A stretch of DNA of 64,000 nucleotides from Albifimbria verrucaria (Eukaryota > Ascomycota > Sordariomycetes > Hypocreales > Stachybotryaceae): contig JAHREC010000049.1 of the NCBI GenBank assembly GCA_020081605.1, positions 3,844,001-3,908,000 of the forward strand, read 5' to 3'. Made by a program: the position numbers and the translations under genes. The notes beneath the pieces are model-generated. The model was not told where the DNA came from and ran no database searches. It saw only the letters and a program-made list of their open reading frames with translations. This document shows, one piece after another, positions 1 to 11,781 of this stretch (positions are counted from its first letter, which is position 1; the number at the start of each line of letters is the position of its first letter).

Positions 1-29
1 AGACAACTGCGATTAATTCACAAGGCCAG

Positions 30-1187
30 TGCACTGAGGAGAAACCGAAATGCAGGGCTTGCCTTCGCCGCGATATCTTATGCGAATATCCCGAACAGTC
101 CCAATCCCAACCATCTAGGCAAAGCGAGACACTTTCGCCAGCAGACGACTCTTCGCTCAGTACCTCTCATCAACCATGGCCCGAGCCGCAAGGGACCCCG
201 GCAGTAGGAACGCAAGACTTTGCAGCAGCCTCGCCATTGACATCTGTGGCGACCCCAGCTACAGAATCTTCGGGCGCTTCTACTCTTGCAGCACCGCTCA
301 GCTTTACCATTCATGATTTGGCCCTCCTACACCATTGGACTGTGTGCACCAGTGTTGAGCTTTTTGAGGCTGAAAATGTCAATAAAATTTGGCAGGTAGT
401 GTTCCCGCAGATCGGGTTTCAACATCCTTTTGTTGCGCGTATCATATTGAGCTTGGCTGCTTTACATCTTGCAGACATTCATGGTACAAAGAGTAAGTCA
501 TATTTACTCCAGGCGGCTCACCACCACAATGAAGCCCTTCAAGGATTCCAGGTTGCCATTCGAAACATCAACAGCGATAATAGCGAGGCATTAATGGTGT
601 GGTCCATCCTGAATCTCCTTTACGTGTTTGGGGTTTCGAAACCACGCGGCGAGGAACAGAACAGTGCGACCTACGATAAGGACCGTATGCTTGGGATGGA
701 ATGGATTCCTATGATGCGTGGCGTGCAAGCGGTGCTTACTCCCGTCTTTGGAGTTCTGAGATTTGGCCGTCTCCGATCTTTGATGGACGTGGACAACTGG
801 ATGGAGCTCGACCCGGATCAGGCCACCTCATTATCACGACCAGGCGATATTCATCTATGCCAAACTCGTCAATCGTGGAAAAACAGTGCTAACGCTGATA
901 CATATGAAGAAGCACTCCACTCCCTCAGAAAATGTCACATGTTCATTGAACAATTCAAGACCATGGATGAGGCAACACTGGCTGGATGGGGTCAAAACAG
1001 AAAATGGTCTGGACCCTTCATTTTTATAAACTTTGCGCCTGAGGAGTACTTCACATTATTGCATCAACGGCAGCCTCCTGCTCTGATTTTATATGCATAC
1101 TTTGGCGCGCTCTTACATGAAGTTGGTGAATTCTGGTTCTTGAAGGGATGGGAAAGGGAATTATATATGTGGTTGACGAGTTACTAG
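30..1187 (+). CDS. Zn2Cys6 fungal transcription factor, 5'-partial, C-terminus frameshifted
   Basis: Nuclear regulator of the binuclear zinc cluster class. The window opens inside the gene: an intron probably ends at 29, and the exon starts with the second half of the zinc cluster (C-TEEKPK-C-RA-C-LRRDIL-C). A Ser/Pro/Thr-rich linker follows. The regulatory domain of the DUF3468/Fungal_trans_2 type contains IGFQHPFVARIILSLAALHLA, EWIPMMRGVQAVL and SWKNSANADTYEEALHSLRK. The frame stops at 1185-1187 just after GEFWFLKGW. The shifted frame continues with the usual family ending (LLGNYWRPSIIWPLQ) to a stop at 1241-1243, so one base seems lost in the GGG at 1150-1152. Target genes cannot be inferred. 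Family assignment is strong; the first zinc-cluster half lies outside the window. Confidence 0.85.
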   Translation, partial: CTEEKPKCRACLRRDILCEYPEQSQSQPSRQSETLSPADDSSLSTSHQPWPEPQGTPAVGTQDFAAASPLTSVATPATESSGASTLAAPLSFTIHDLALLHHWTVCTSVELFEAENVNKIWQVVFPQIGFQHPFVARIILSLAALHLADIHGTKSKSYLLQAAHHHNEALQGFQVAIRNINSDNSEALMVWSILNLLYVFGVSKPRGEEQNSATYDKDRMLGMEWIPMMRGVQAVLTPVFGVLRFGRLRSLMDVDNWMELDPDQATSLSRPGDIHLCQTRQSWKNSANADTYEEALHSLRKCHMFIEQFKTMDEATLAGWGQNRKWSGPFIFINFAPEEYFTLLHQRQPPALILYAYFGALLHEVGEFWFLKGWERELYMWLTSY

Positions 1188-1585
1188 GGAACTACTGGAG
1201 ACCATCGATAATTTGGCCTCTCCAAGTAGCTGGGCTGGCCTGAGTTGATCAATAGTGCTACTGACTCAATATAATTTCTTCCTTTGAAGTTTCTCAGGCA
1301 CGCTTTCATGCCTCTTAGTCATATCTGAGCTCATCACCAAAATCCTCAGGTAGTTGGGACCAGGACGAGTGGACAAGGGAAAAGTAGTTATTTTCTGCAG
1401 TTATCCATAAACTTATCCGTGTGATCAAGAAAACCTAGTTGCTATCGGCTTTTGATCCATATCTCGAAATCAGATGCATGGGTATCAAGATATTGTAGAT
1501 GGCAGGCATCCGTATAATATCTATTTTACAATATAGATCTATGGATACTCATCGTTCCAATCGATTATGGCGATGTACAGCATTC

Positions 1586-3594
1586 TCAGCTTAGTGGGTG
1601 TACCTCTTCGGTAGGTTGTTTTCCCTTGGCAAGCTTCGTGTTGATGACCTCTGATGAGTCCACAACCATAACTGGAGGAAGCTGTTGGCCAATTTTGCGG
1701 CGTCGTTGCCAAAATCTGAGGAAAGGATTAGTCGGATAAATGACAAAACTCAGAGTCACTTACATAAAGCCACCAATAACAGCAGCAATGAACGGGACAC
1801 CAAGGCCCACGCTCAACCCTATTATGAGCTTGTTATTGTTACCACTGGTCTTGCCGTGGCTCGCGTCTGTCTCATCCGTGCCGTCCATCTCGCCATCGCC
1901 ATTAGCCTCACCACCAGGGTTGGTGTCTTTCTCATCATTTTTATCGTTGGAGGTATCATTGCTGTCATCGTCTTCACTAGGCTTGGAAGGCGTCTCCGAC
2001 ACCATGCTTTTAACGCGAGAGCCAAAATCGAATGTGCTGAGAACTTCGAGTTGAACTGGGTCCGGGAATGTTGCTTTCACACCGGAAGGGACGGCAGTTA
2101 TCAACGTCTCTACCTCAGTGATTTTCTGCACTGTCAGTAAGGATGCGGGACAATCCACCAGGTTTGTTTCGCAAAGCGACGCGGTATATGTTTGTTCACG
2201 TGTCAGAGTAGTAGTTGTCGTTCTTGGATCTCGATTTTGTGGCTCTCTCACAGCTATAGTAGCAGTCCGCCGTGGTCTGGGTCCATCGATTGCACAAGCA
2301 CTTGCAAGTGTAGTGGCAAAGAGAGCCTTTTCAGCCGTGCCGGTAGGTCCCCAGACATTACCGGCAATACCAGCCGTAGCTCCTGCGGCAATGCCTAGAA
2401 CAAACTGGTACTCTTGTACTACATCCAAGGCGCATTCGGCATCGTCAGCCGTATTAGCTGTCACATTCGTGATGAGCTGGGCTATGTTTGCATACACCCG
2501 AGTCTCCACGCCCACTGAACCAGACCATTCACCGATATTGAACTTGCTCTTCTTGAGGAAACCCGGTGTTAGGTCATGGCCGAAGGAAAAGCCTGCCCTG
2601 AGGGAGAGCTGAATAACGCCTTGTAGTACAGCTCCCGCTGCTTGGATTGTAACTGGAAGGAATTCAAACTTTCCTCCGTTGCTAGATACATCAGATTAGT
2701 CATTAGATATAACATGAAAAGGACAAGGCTTCCCTACAACTTGGTGTCTGATGCCTCCTTGGCGAATAGAGCCAGCCGAATCAAAACTCCATCCTCAAGC
2801 AAGAGATGGAAACCACTGGTGATAGTTATCTCTGAGTCCACACTGAGGAAAAGGTCAATCGAGAAGACCAATCCGAGGAATAAATCCTCGTCAAGCTCGA
2901 TTCCTAACTGCGTGCTCTTGAAAAGATTCAGTTTGTAAGATAGATTACTACCAAGGGTGATGTCGAGTTCAACAAATATCTCAACTCCGTCGAATTGAAA
3001 CTCGAGTATCGTGCCAGGAAAAGCATCCACGTCGATATCAAATGTTATATTTGGCGCTGGGATATCGACTTCGAACTCGGATAGATCGGCATCAAAGTCA
3101 CCGATCCATGTTTTTATCTGGTCAATTGTGTCTGAGATGGAATCTTCAACTGTTTCCACAGTCTTTGACACATCGAAGTCGTCTTCGAGGGTAAGAGTGG
3201 CCCTTACTTTGCCTCGAGTGTAACATCTGGCACAAAAAACTCGACGCCGACGGATGCTTCGATTTCTTCTTCTAACTTTTTGTCTTCGGATGACTCCTTC
3301 GAGGCCTGCCCTTCACTGAAGAATCTGTGTTTTAGTTTCGGCTGCACTCAGGCTAAATGGGATTGCTTACATCCTGAAAAGAGTTACTCCACTGAACGAC
3401 TTATCAAGAGATGTGCTGTTGCTGAAAGTTCTGCCAGTTTTCCTCTGGCTGATCTCAGCAAGTCGACGATAAACGTGGCCAATAGTGTTGGACTTTGTGG
3501 AAGACTCCGGCTGCCCAGCTACAAGAACCATGGATCCTTGAGTTAGGGTAGCTAGAACAGCCAAGAGCAGCATAAGGAATACTCGAGAAATCAT
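1586..3594 (-). CDS. Secreted/cell-surface type I membrane protein, uncharacterised fungal family
   Basis: About 616 residues in four exons: 3594-3371, 3315-2738, 2681-1764 and 1715-1586. The start at 3594 gives a clean signal peptide (MISRVFLMLLLAVLATLTQG). The ectodomain is rich in Asp/Val beta-like segments (residues about 100-270), then has a Cys-containing region and an acidic Ser/Asp/Gly linker. A membrane segment (LIIGLSVGLGVPFIAAVIGGFIF) is followed by the stop-transfer WQRRRK and a tail of about 40 residues. Introns have good donors and branch sites (gactaat in intron 2). One frame break: a stop at 3204-3206 interrupts coherent coding, explained by loss of one base in the TTT at 3208-3210. 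I recognise the overall type from Sordariomycete genomes but know no function. A surface or adhesion role is inference. Confidence 0.65.
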
Positions 3595-3872
3595 CTTGAA
3601 TCCACAAAAATCAGCAGCTCGTTGCTGGACTTTGCAAGATGGAAGCAAGATCGATATTATATGGTGGATCAAAACACACCTTGTCCTTGCCTCTTTGCTA
3701 TGTTTTACAACGAAAGTAACATTCTTTGAGAAGGGTGGTAGCAGGCTGATATTTCAGCCCGTGTTCAACCAAAAGCCATGGGCCGCACGGCCAATTGAGC
3801 TACAAGCTGAATGAAGATATGCATGTTGGTTGTGAAGTTTGATCCTTCGGCCCCTTATTACAGGGACCCTGG

Positions 3873-3879
3873 ATTTATA
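3873..3879 (-). promoter_or_regulatory. TATA-like box upstream of the membrane protein gene
   Basis: On the minus strand TATAAAT lies about 280 bases upstream of the ATG at 3594. The distance is long, so this is only a candidate. Confidence 0.25.
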
Positions 3880-6177
3880 CCCTGGCATTTCGGGACCGTG
3901 GTATCGGAATAAGGCTGTGAGCTCCACACCTAAATCACAGCCACAAGTCACACAGCCATTTACATGAAGAAACTTGTACTTCGTGAACTAAAGTCCCTGA
4001 TGAATAGCATCGATGTGTCATGGGTCTATTGTTCTTATCCTTTAAATTCGGTGCAATTAGCCTGGTTATTTTTCTGGTATATGGACTCCTCGAAATGACA
4101 GTGTTGGTAAGTTCCTATCTTAAAACCGGCCACACTTACAAGACCTATACTTGTTCTGGCATCATGTTCGTTGGTACATGGCGCCATTGGGTATCCTGCT
4201 GATCCATGCTCAGCAATGCCTGTATCCTGGTACCGAATATGCCGGAGAGCAAAACGGACGGGGAGATAACTCCGGTGCCTTTGCCCTGGTAAGGCTAGCG
4301 GGAATTAGCACCGGTGATATGGTTGTTTCCCCAAGTCCACATGGATCAGCGCCGACCAATTTGCTGCCACGAAATAAGCAAAATTAAAGGAAGGGAAACA
4401 AGGATCCCGGATCACCTATGTTTTGGAGAGTATGTACGGATACGTTACTCGAAAGCAGGGATATAATAGGACTGGGAAAGTATAATTAGGAAGGGAAAGA
4501 ATTGTGTTGCTTTCTCTTTGATGCTGTTTTTGTCTCATCAAGAGTGTGTCTGCCCTCATTGCCGCATCTCAACATCTGTAAGATGGCTTGGCAGTTGAAA
4601 TACATGCCAACATGAAAGTCAGGCCACAACGAGCCATCGTAGAGACGCCGGCGATCACTATAGTTTTCGGACCATGACCGTCTACTGCACACGGGAGCCC
4701 GTAAGCGAGCTTGTGCAACTGCGCAGCATCCGAATGGAAACCACTTGTCAGGGTGAGCACCATACCAGGGTGAATATCTGGTAGTCCAGGGCTCTTGTTA
4801 GAACTTAGTAGACGCTTTCAACGTCTATCATTGACTTGTATTGCAATGAATGATGATTCGTATAGAGGCCTCAGTGCAAACTATAATTCATTATCCCATA
4901 TGGTTGGCCAGGCATTAGCTTAAGCAAACTAAAGGCTGTGATAGCAATGGTGGACTTTTGCAATATAGAGCCCTGTCTTCGGTGAGAAACTATGAAGGGT
5001 TAAGGTAGATGTGACTGGTCTGAAATTGTAGACAGCTTGTAATTTTCAACGAGTGAAGTACACCTATTTAAATACAGTTGAGCCGTTTATCTGGGTATTA
5101 TACCTCGAGGTCAACAGCCTGATCATATATACGGAGCGTATTGTGTTGGACGTGGAAGGGAAAGGATGTAGATTCGGCGTTTAATTTTAGCTACCCTAGA
5201 TGAGTTTTCCATCGCTTTTCTCAAAGGTATAAAAACTGCAGTTTGCCTCTTCCTATAGGAAATGGCAAGCATATATCTTTTATTATTTACTAAAGATGCA
5301 GTCCTTTGCTTGATGTAATAAGGTTATATGAAATATTCACCCAATAGTTGGCATTTAATTCCACTTATTGTCATCCTGACATTGTTGCCATGACCTTCAA
5401 TGTAAGCGGTCTCGTGGTCTGACCCGTGGTGTTGCTTTGACCCAACAAATTGTAGGTCAGGTCCTTAGCCTGCAGCTTCAGGCACGCAAGGCGATCGGCC
5501 CATCGGGGAGATATGTCAAGCAACAACAGAGGCAGGGGCGCGGCCAGTGTGAAATTGGTCACAGCTTGGTCAGTGTACATCCCCAGTCCATGATGCGAAG
5601 CCGCGCGGGTAATACATAAGCATGTCTACAATAATACCTCTTAGCATGAGATAGTTATTACGAAATCCAATTCAGTAGGTACGCGGCATTATAGACATCT
5701 TGCACCATCTGCTGGGCTTATCAATCACTCAAAGAAACACCGGCATCCCACTCGCATCCCACTGACTCCTGCATCAACGTCATCTGATTAACGACAGAAA
5801 AGGTAGGCACTTGACAGGTCTAGCTTACATAGCCTATGCCGAATACCGCCAAGGATTTGAGCGCGATCATGTCGGTTACGTGGGGAAAAGCGGGCATAAG
5901 ATCTGTGATTAATGTAAAATGGCTACGCCTAGCGTGACCCTCCAATCAAATCGTGATGGCCTCGGGGCGATTCCGAGTCAAGATGCAGATGCTTTAGTCT
6001 GATTGGAAGAAAGCCAGCATTTCTACGTCTGAACCTTGATGTCGAGATGGGACCCTTGATGGGCTAACCACATGCGATATCGGGTGTTTCTCTTTGAGGT
6101 AGGTTGTATACGAGTGCTTGTAAATCAGACGAGTGTCTATGTGAGCATACGAATAACAGGCTACAACAGTGGCAGGA
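3880..6177. other. Gene-free spacer, 2.3 kb
   Basis: Only short overlapping open frames on both strands and no recognisable domain. A TATAAAAA at 5228-5235 (+) is followed by no usable coding frame. AT-rich and low-complexity stretches suggest decayed sequence. Confidence 0.5.
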
Positions 6178-6185
6178 TATAAGAG
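6178..6185 (+). promoter_or_regulatory. TATA-like box of the solute-binding protein gene
   Basis: TATAAGAG lies 103 bases before the ATG at 6288, a plausible fungal core promoter spacing. Confidence 0.4.
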
Positions 6186-6287
6186 GCGCCTTGTTCCCAT
6201 TTAATGAGAAATGTTTCCTCTGCAGTGTTACACATCTACAACATCAGGCCATTCTCCAATATTGTTGCTTAGAACCCCGTGGCAACC

Positions 6288-7432
6288 ATGATTGCATCAC
6301 CTTCCCTAATCAGCCTACCATTGTTTCTGGCTAGCTGTGTTCTCGGAGACAGCTTGTTAGGATTCAAGGTAGCACCTGAAATTGAGACCCGAACACTCGA
6401 CGAGATTCACAAGGCAGCTCTCGCTGAAGGCGGCGTTGTCACTCTTTGGCATGGAGGCGATGAGCCGAATCAACAAGATGCGCTGAAGCAGGCATTTGAG
6501 CAACGCTTCCCGGCATGACACTTAATGTTACAGTGGACCTCTCCAAGTACCACGACGCAAGACTGGACCAGCAGATCGCCACTGGCAAGGTGTCAGTCGA
6601 CAGCATCATTCTCCAAACGGTTCACGATTACCCTCGTTGGGCTGACGAAGGTGTGCTGTTGAATTACGCTCCGGTGGGATTTGAGGCAATCAACGATGCT
6701 GTCAAGGACTCTTCATCAGCAGCTTACTATGGACTCTTCTATTTCTTATGGCAGACCATTTACAACACCGACAAGCTGGGAAATATCTCAATTGTGGAAT
6801 TTGACGATTTCCTCAAGCCCGAGTTAAAGAACAAACTGGTGTTTACCTATCCCAACGACGACGATGCAGTTTTGTTCGCTTTCGAACTTATGTAAGATAT
6901 CGTTACAATTGGATATTCAGGTCGTATCTAACAAATTGATAGCCTTCAACAGTATGGGATCGAATGGTTTGATGCTCTTCTGAAGCAGAATCCTAGATGG
7001 GTCCGCGGCACTGCCACTCCATCTGCTCTGCTCACATCACCTAATGAGACCGTTGCGGCTACCTTTACCAGCTTCTATAACTTCAATTCCACTCAACGCA
7101 TTAAGACGTCGTTTCCGACCAAGGCCCAATTTGTGTCGTGGCCCCAAACTGGGGCAATCTTAAAGGACGCGCCTCACCCGGAGGGCGCGAAACTGCTGCA
7201 CAACTACTTGCTGTCTCCAGAATATCAAGTCAACACTGGCTGGCCTATCCGCTACGACGTTCCTCTGGACAAAGGCTTTCCTCTTCCTCCAATTCAGGAG
7301 GTCAACTCCACGAACCCGACAACATTTATCAAATGGATGGCGAACCGTGAACGGGTTGAGAGGCTGCGATTTTGGTTCGAAGACCGTATTGGCTCTGCAC
7401 AGGGTCTCAGTCCTCTTCATGACGATCTTTGA
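6288..7432 (+). CDS. Bacterial-type extracellular solute-binding protein (ABC Fe3+-transport periplasmic component-like)
   Basis: About 364 residues in two exons, 6288-6891 and 6943-7432. The start at 6288 gives a signal peptide (MIASPSLISLPLFLASCVLG). The body matches the COG1840/SBP_bac_6 type of substrate-binding protein. Landmarks are VVTLWHGGDEPNQQDALKQAFEQ, DSIILQTVHDYPRWADEGVLLNY, the hinge region FLWQTIYNTDKLG and KLLHNYLLSPEYQ. Fungi lack the ABC importer that such proteins serve in bacteria, so the role is unknown; ligand scavenging outside the cell is inference. The frame breaks at 6512-6513, where RFP should run into GMTLNV; one missing G in CCCGG explains it. With that base the exon phases fit exactly. 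Probably an old bacterial acquisition, now with an intron. Confidence 0.8.
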
Positions 7433-8518
7433 ACAGTTTCTTCTTCATAGCATGCATGAGCTGCACATGTATTATTAGCTACCCTACGGCGATCAGTCAA
7501 TTGATGCTTACATTTTATGCTAGGTTTATGCACCTACTTTGACAAGTGAAATCGATTACCGCGTTAAAGGCCGCTACAAATACGAGATAATGTCACTGTA
7601 GCTCGGGAACATCCGAGAGCGTTGGGACTAGTTCATTTTATTGTACAAATCATAAAAGGGCATCAAATTCAATAGTAGACTTCGCTTTGACCTCTTGAAT
7701 ATCACGGCTGTGGTGCATGCATCTTGGCAGGGGCATGCCAAGATCACACCTTGGGTTTCCAGATTCGTCTAGCCACGGATGTCGCTGATGGCACCGAGGT
7801 CCTGTGATAGAGACGACTGAGGCACTCCCAGCTTCTACATAAAACGGCCACCTCGTCGATATGTGGAGCTGAATGGTACTAGATCAATTAGGCTCTAAGT
7901 TGGGCTCTAGACCTCATAGCTCCGGCAGAAGTCATCACAAGATTCGAGCGCGTCAAACTATATCGGCAGAACATCTTCACCAAGATCAGCCATTGATTTC
8001 GCTCAGCCCCGGGAAAAATGAAGATCGTCCCGCCCTAATTGTGGCACGGATCGCTCAAAACACAGTAACATTGGACTAACGCAGGGCGGTGCTCCAATGA
8101 TTGGCGTGGCATCCGACGGCTGTTTCCATGGCTTGCACTACGCATGACCGATGTCTCGTAGCCTACGCCATAATGTGAACAACCCAGCTTAGCTCCGGGA
8201 GTCTCGCTGCAACAAGGAACGCGCAGCTGAAAATGAGAGCACCTCAGCTGCTGGCCTAGCGCTAGGGGTCTCCGGATAGCTGCCACGCAATGCCAGTTTC
8301 TGTAGCGTCTTGTCTAATAGCAAGCCGTGAATAACTAAACGTAGTTTTGCGCTTCCAGATGCGTTGATCTAGGCCCTAACAGACAAGTGTCTTGGAATGT
8401 CCCGTACAAATCTCGCGTGCCACATGGCAGGGTTTTCTAGTTGGTGCACCCTGCTTGAATTTAAGTCCTCCAGAAACCCATGTTGGAAGTTGGGGATTGA
8501 AGATCAAGCACCACAATA
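7433..8518. other. Intergenic spacer, 1.1 kb
   Basis: No supported gene. Contains the 3' flank of the solute-binding protein gene and the 5' region of the CFEM receptor gene; open frames here are short and show no domain. Confidence 0.5.
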
Positions 8519-10140
8519 ATGCGCTTAGGCATGCTCAGAGTTCTGCTTTTGGCAGCTTTTGCTGCTGGAGCATATGCGCAAAGCGAGCTGCTCAAATACG
8601 TCGGCAAGATGCCAGAATGCGGTGTAAGTTCTGCTACGCTTGTGTCAATGCCGCCTACAAGCATGGATACTGATCATGTCTTCAATCATAGCTTACTTGC
8701 ATCATGGAAGAAGTACCGCTATCCGTTTGCGGCTCGCTGGCCAACGTGACATGCCTTTGTACAGACCCGGAATTATTTGTGTCAACGCAAAACTGCGTCG
8801 CGAAAGGGTGCGAAAACCCTCTGGATGCTATAGGTATACAGTAATCCCAGCTGAAAAACTGTAGCTGTGCTAACCCGCCTGTACAGACGTAGCCAGATTG
8901 GAAGCCGAAGCTTGCCAGCGACCTACGCGCGATCGCCGACACGACCTGGATGCAGTATTGGTAGTCTTACTCCTCGGAGTTATTACCGTCTTGGTCAGAC
9001 TCTACGCTCGATGGTCGACCATTGACAGCTTCATGAACGACGATTGGATTATGCTCACTTGCGTGGTACGCCGAATCAGCTCTGAAATATTTGTCCTCTT
9101 GATCGCTAAGACGCTCGATAGGTTCTTTATGTGCCTTTCCTCATCATTGGGCAGTACGGTACGTTTCAATGGTTCTATCAGCAAGGAAACCCACATCTAA
9201 TATCAAGTCAATAGCGGGTCGAGTCGCCTTTGGACGCGATATTTGGAAGGTCGATACCGCAGATCTTACGATGGGCTTGAAGCTCTTTTACATAGCACAG
9301 AGCTTCTACTTGGTCTGCCTGGCTCTTACCAAGCTATCGCTGCTCTGCTTCTTCTTACGAATCTTTCCCAACGTGGTGTTCCGCTGGATAACCTACATCA
9401 CTATGGTGATAACAGGTCTATCGACAACCATCTTTGTCTTCATGCAGATCTTCCAATGCACCCCAGTCTCTTACAACTGGGAGGGGTGGAAGGGCGGTTT
9501 CGCCTCTCATAAGTGTGTTCAAATTAACACGCTAGTTTTGACGGCTGCAGGCTTCAGCATCGGGCTGGACTCAATAATATTGATCCTTCCGTTGCCGTTA
9601 CTGTTCGGGCTGCGAATGTCTTGGAAGTCAAAGGCGGCCATCTTGGTCATGTTCAGCCTTGGAATTTTCGTTCTTATCACGGCATGCGTTCGCCTGCGCT
9701 ACATCATCCTATACAAACAATCCCTCAATCCCACCTGGGACCACACCGACGTGCTGATTTGGTCGGGTATTGAGGTCGCGGTCTCTATGATTGTGACGAG
9801 TCTCCCGGCCATTCGAATTTTGTTGAGAGATCGCGTTATCAGCAGCTTTCGTAGCAAGTTTTCCAAAGGAGGTCTCTCCGGCAATTCAGGATCACGGACC
9901 CAGAATGAGTTCACTGGCAACTCGAAGCAATCGTCCACAACAGGTACCAAAGATCACGAATTTCACCGAATGCCCGAGCCGCCAGGGACACCTGCTGGGA
10001 AACCCGGGTCCAAGTTTAGTGTGTTTACAATTACCAGGAAGGGAGGCAACAACGAGAGCGAGGAGACGCTGGAGTTGGGTAATCGGATTGGGGACAACGC
10101 CAACCCATCAGAGATTTCATACACGACCACGAGGAGTTAA
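8519..10140 (+). CDS. CFEM-domain Pth11-like seven-transmembrane receptor
   Basis: Five exons: 8519-8623, 8692-8833, 8887-9065, 9122-9158 and 9215-10140, giving 462 residues with no frame problem. A signal peptide (MRLGMLRVLLLAAFAAGAYAQ) is followed by a CFEM module with eight cysteines in the order PEC, LTC, SVC, VTC, LC, QNC, KGC and EAC. Seven hydrophobic segments follow, starting DAVLVVLLLGVITVLV, with the Pth11-type signatures NDDWIML, GRDIW, ALTKLSLLCFFLRIF and FQCTPVSYNW. The Ser/Thr/Gly-rich cytoplasmic tail is about 110 residues. Proteins of this class sit in the plasma membrane; Pth11 of Magnaporthe is needed for surface sensing during appressorium formation. The ligand here is unknown. 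Convergent with the next gene. Confidence 0.93.
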
Positions 10141-10493
10141 AAGGTTCCTGAAACGAGAATAGAAAAATGCAAGCTCATGGGGAGTTGGAGCAGTGAAAAG
10201 ACAGAAAAGTAATACCCACATCCTAGCGAGATGGAGCATGATCAAGCCTGCTCAATTGCACCAGAGCGTTTCATTTTGAGATTCAGCTTGAATAGGTAGA
10301 ATATGTTTGTACTTAGACTTTTATTTAGAGCCTATGACCGTGAATTCTCATACGCAGGTTGAGTTCAGTTTTCATGACCCTATTTGGTATGCAAATGTTG
10401 TATGCATGAGCTACCATGCCAATTTCTAGATCTACTTTTTGATGTACTGTACTTTGGCGACTATGAATATATGCAAAAACATCATGCTTGCGC

Positions 10494-11136
10494 TCAGTTG
10501 AACTCATAGGCCTATGCAATCGTAAGTATACTCTCCAGCTGTACAAATACTTGCACTTACCAGAGCCTGCCATGCAACTCCAGCATATTCTGATACACTC
10601 TTTCCATAATTCGTGAAGCCCAAGTTGACATAGTATGGCACAAGCCTCTCATAGGTCAGGATAGCAATGCGGTCCACCTCTCCCGTGTGACGCATCTCCT
10701 CGATATAAGCCTTCATCAGACTCTTGCCAAGACCAGCTTTCTGATGCGAGGGAGACACGGCTAAGCTATGGAGAGCGATTGTGCGGCCTCCTGGTCTGTG
10801 GCCGATTGATTGGGCCGTGGAGTTGACCTTCCAGTCCTCTGGATACGACATATCCACGTCATGTATCCTTTCGTTGTCGGTCTTGGTGGAGATGGTATGA
10901 GCTAGCAGATGATCCCCATTAGCCGCACGAATGAAAAGCCCGCGGCATGTCTCGGGGCTCACGCTCAGGCGGTACTCAATCTATCAAATGTCAGAATTGC
11001 CCACACTCTATGTTTTTAGTGCACACCTTCTCGCGAGATGCTGCCTCGTTGGGGGAAAGGCGGCTGCTTCAACAGCTACGCACTCATCTAGATCGTTGAT
11101 GGTGAGCTGCCGGATGTATGTGTCTGCGTGTGCCAT
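10494..11136 (-). CDS. GNAT-family N-acetyltransferase (AANAT-like)
   Basis: About 182 residues in three exons: 11136-11027, 10980-10561 and 10511-10494. The start at 11136 begins MAHADTYIRQLTINDLDE, the usual N-terminus of fungal arylalkylamine/polyamine acetyltransferase-like proteins. GNAT motif A is clear: IALHSLAVSPSHQKAGLGKSLM, with the acetyl-CoA loop QKAGLGKS. The C-terminal part RLVPYYVNLGFTNYGKS is motif B, and the last exon adds AYEFN. The frame breaks in exon 1, where five Gs at 11051-11055 (C on the coding strand) should be six. With one more base exon 1 is exactly 37 codons and joins the intron at NEAASREK. Predicted cytosolic; the amine substrate cannot be read from the sequence. 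Confidence 0.85.
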
Positions 11137-11781
11137 GATTATAACAAAGGATAAATTGTATCTGGAAGTGAAGTTTGCAGACGATTGGGTGGGAGGATAA
11201 GGAATATCATATATGATACATCTGGTTGCCATCCACACTAGACCCCACCAGCATGCCGAGACAAGGGATGACTGACTTGATCCTAATAGTGTAATTCGTC
11301 GTGGTCATTGGTTGGAATGGGCAAGGTGTCTAAGCCGCCCCACTGGAAGGGCTCGCCTTAGCATCCGTCTTCGGGGTTTGTGATGGAGAAGAATGAACAG
11401 GGTATGATGATGCGAAGATGTATGAATGGATGGGTAAATGCAAGGCAGCAAACATACTGACAAGTGTTCAATTTTAGAATGAGTAAGTTATATCAGCCAT
11501 CCATTGCAACAATGTACAAGAACACCATTATATTTTACGCTATCTGTCTTCATGACTCTTTAGAGAAACATCCGTGTCTTTGCAGATTACTCTTTCCATT
11601 GCCTTTGGCCTGTGTCTTCCAGCCTGTTCCACCCGAGATTTACGCATAGACTATTCAAAGTATGAATAAGCAATTCTAATACCCAGATTTATGTACCCGT
11701 CGCTCACTGCCCCCAAAATATATCAGGTAAAACAGAAGACTATTACTCGAATCTGATGAACAATGGTTGCAAAACCTATTC

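Noticed and set aside
1760..2054. Plus-strand open frames across the minus-strand membrane protein gene
   Set aside because: They are antisense shadows of a well-spliced gene with signal peptide and membrane segment.
4020..4387. Hydrophobic open frames as a small membrane protein gene
   Set aside because: Short, overlapping, no conserved motif and no coding-like continuation.
4569..4763. Minus-strand frame with a PKTIVIAG stretch as an enzyme fragment
   Set aside because: Too short, with no neighbouring frame that continues a recognisable family.
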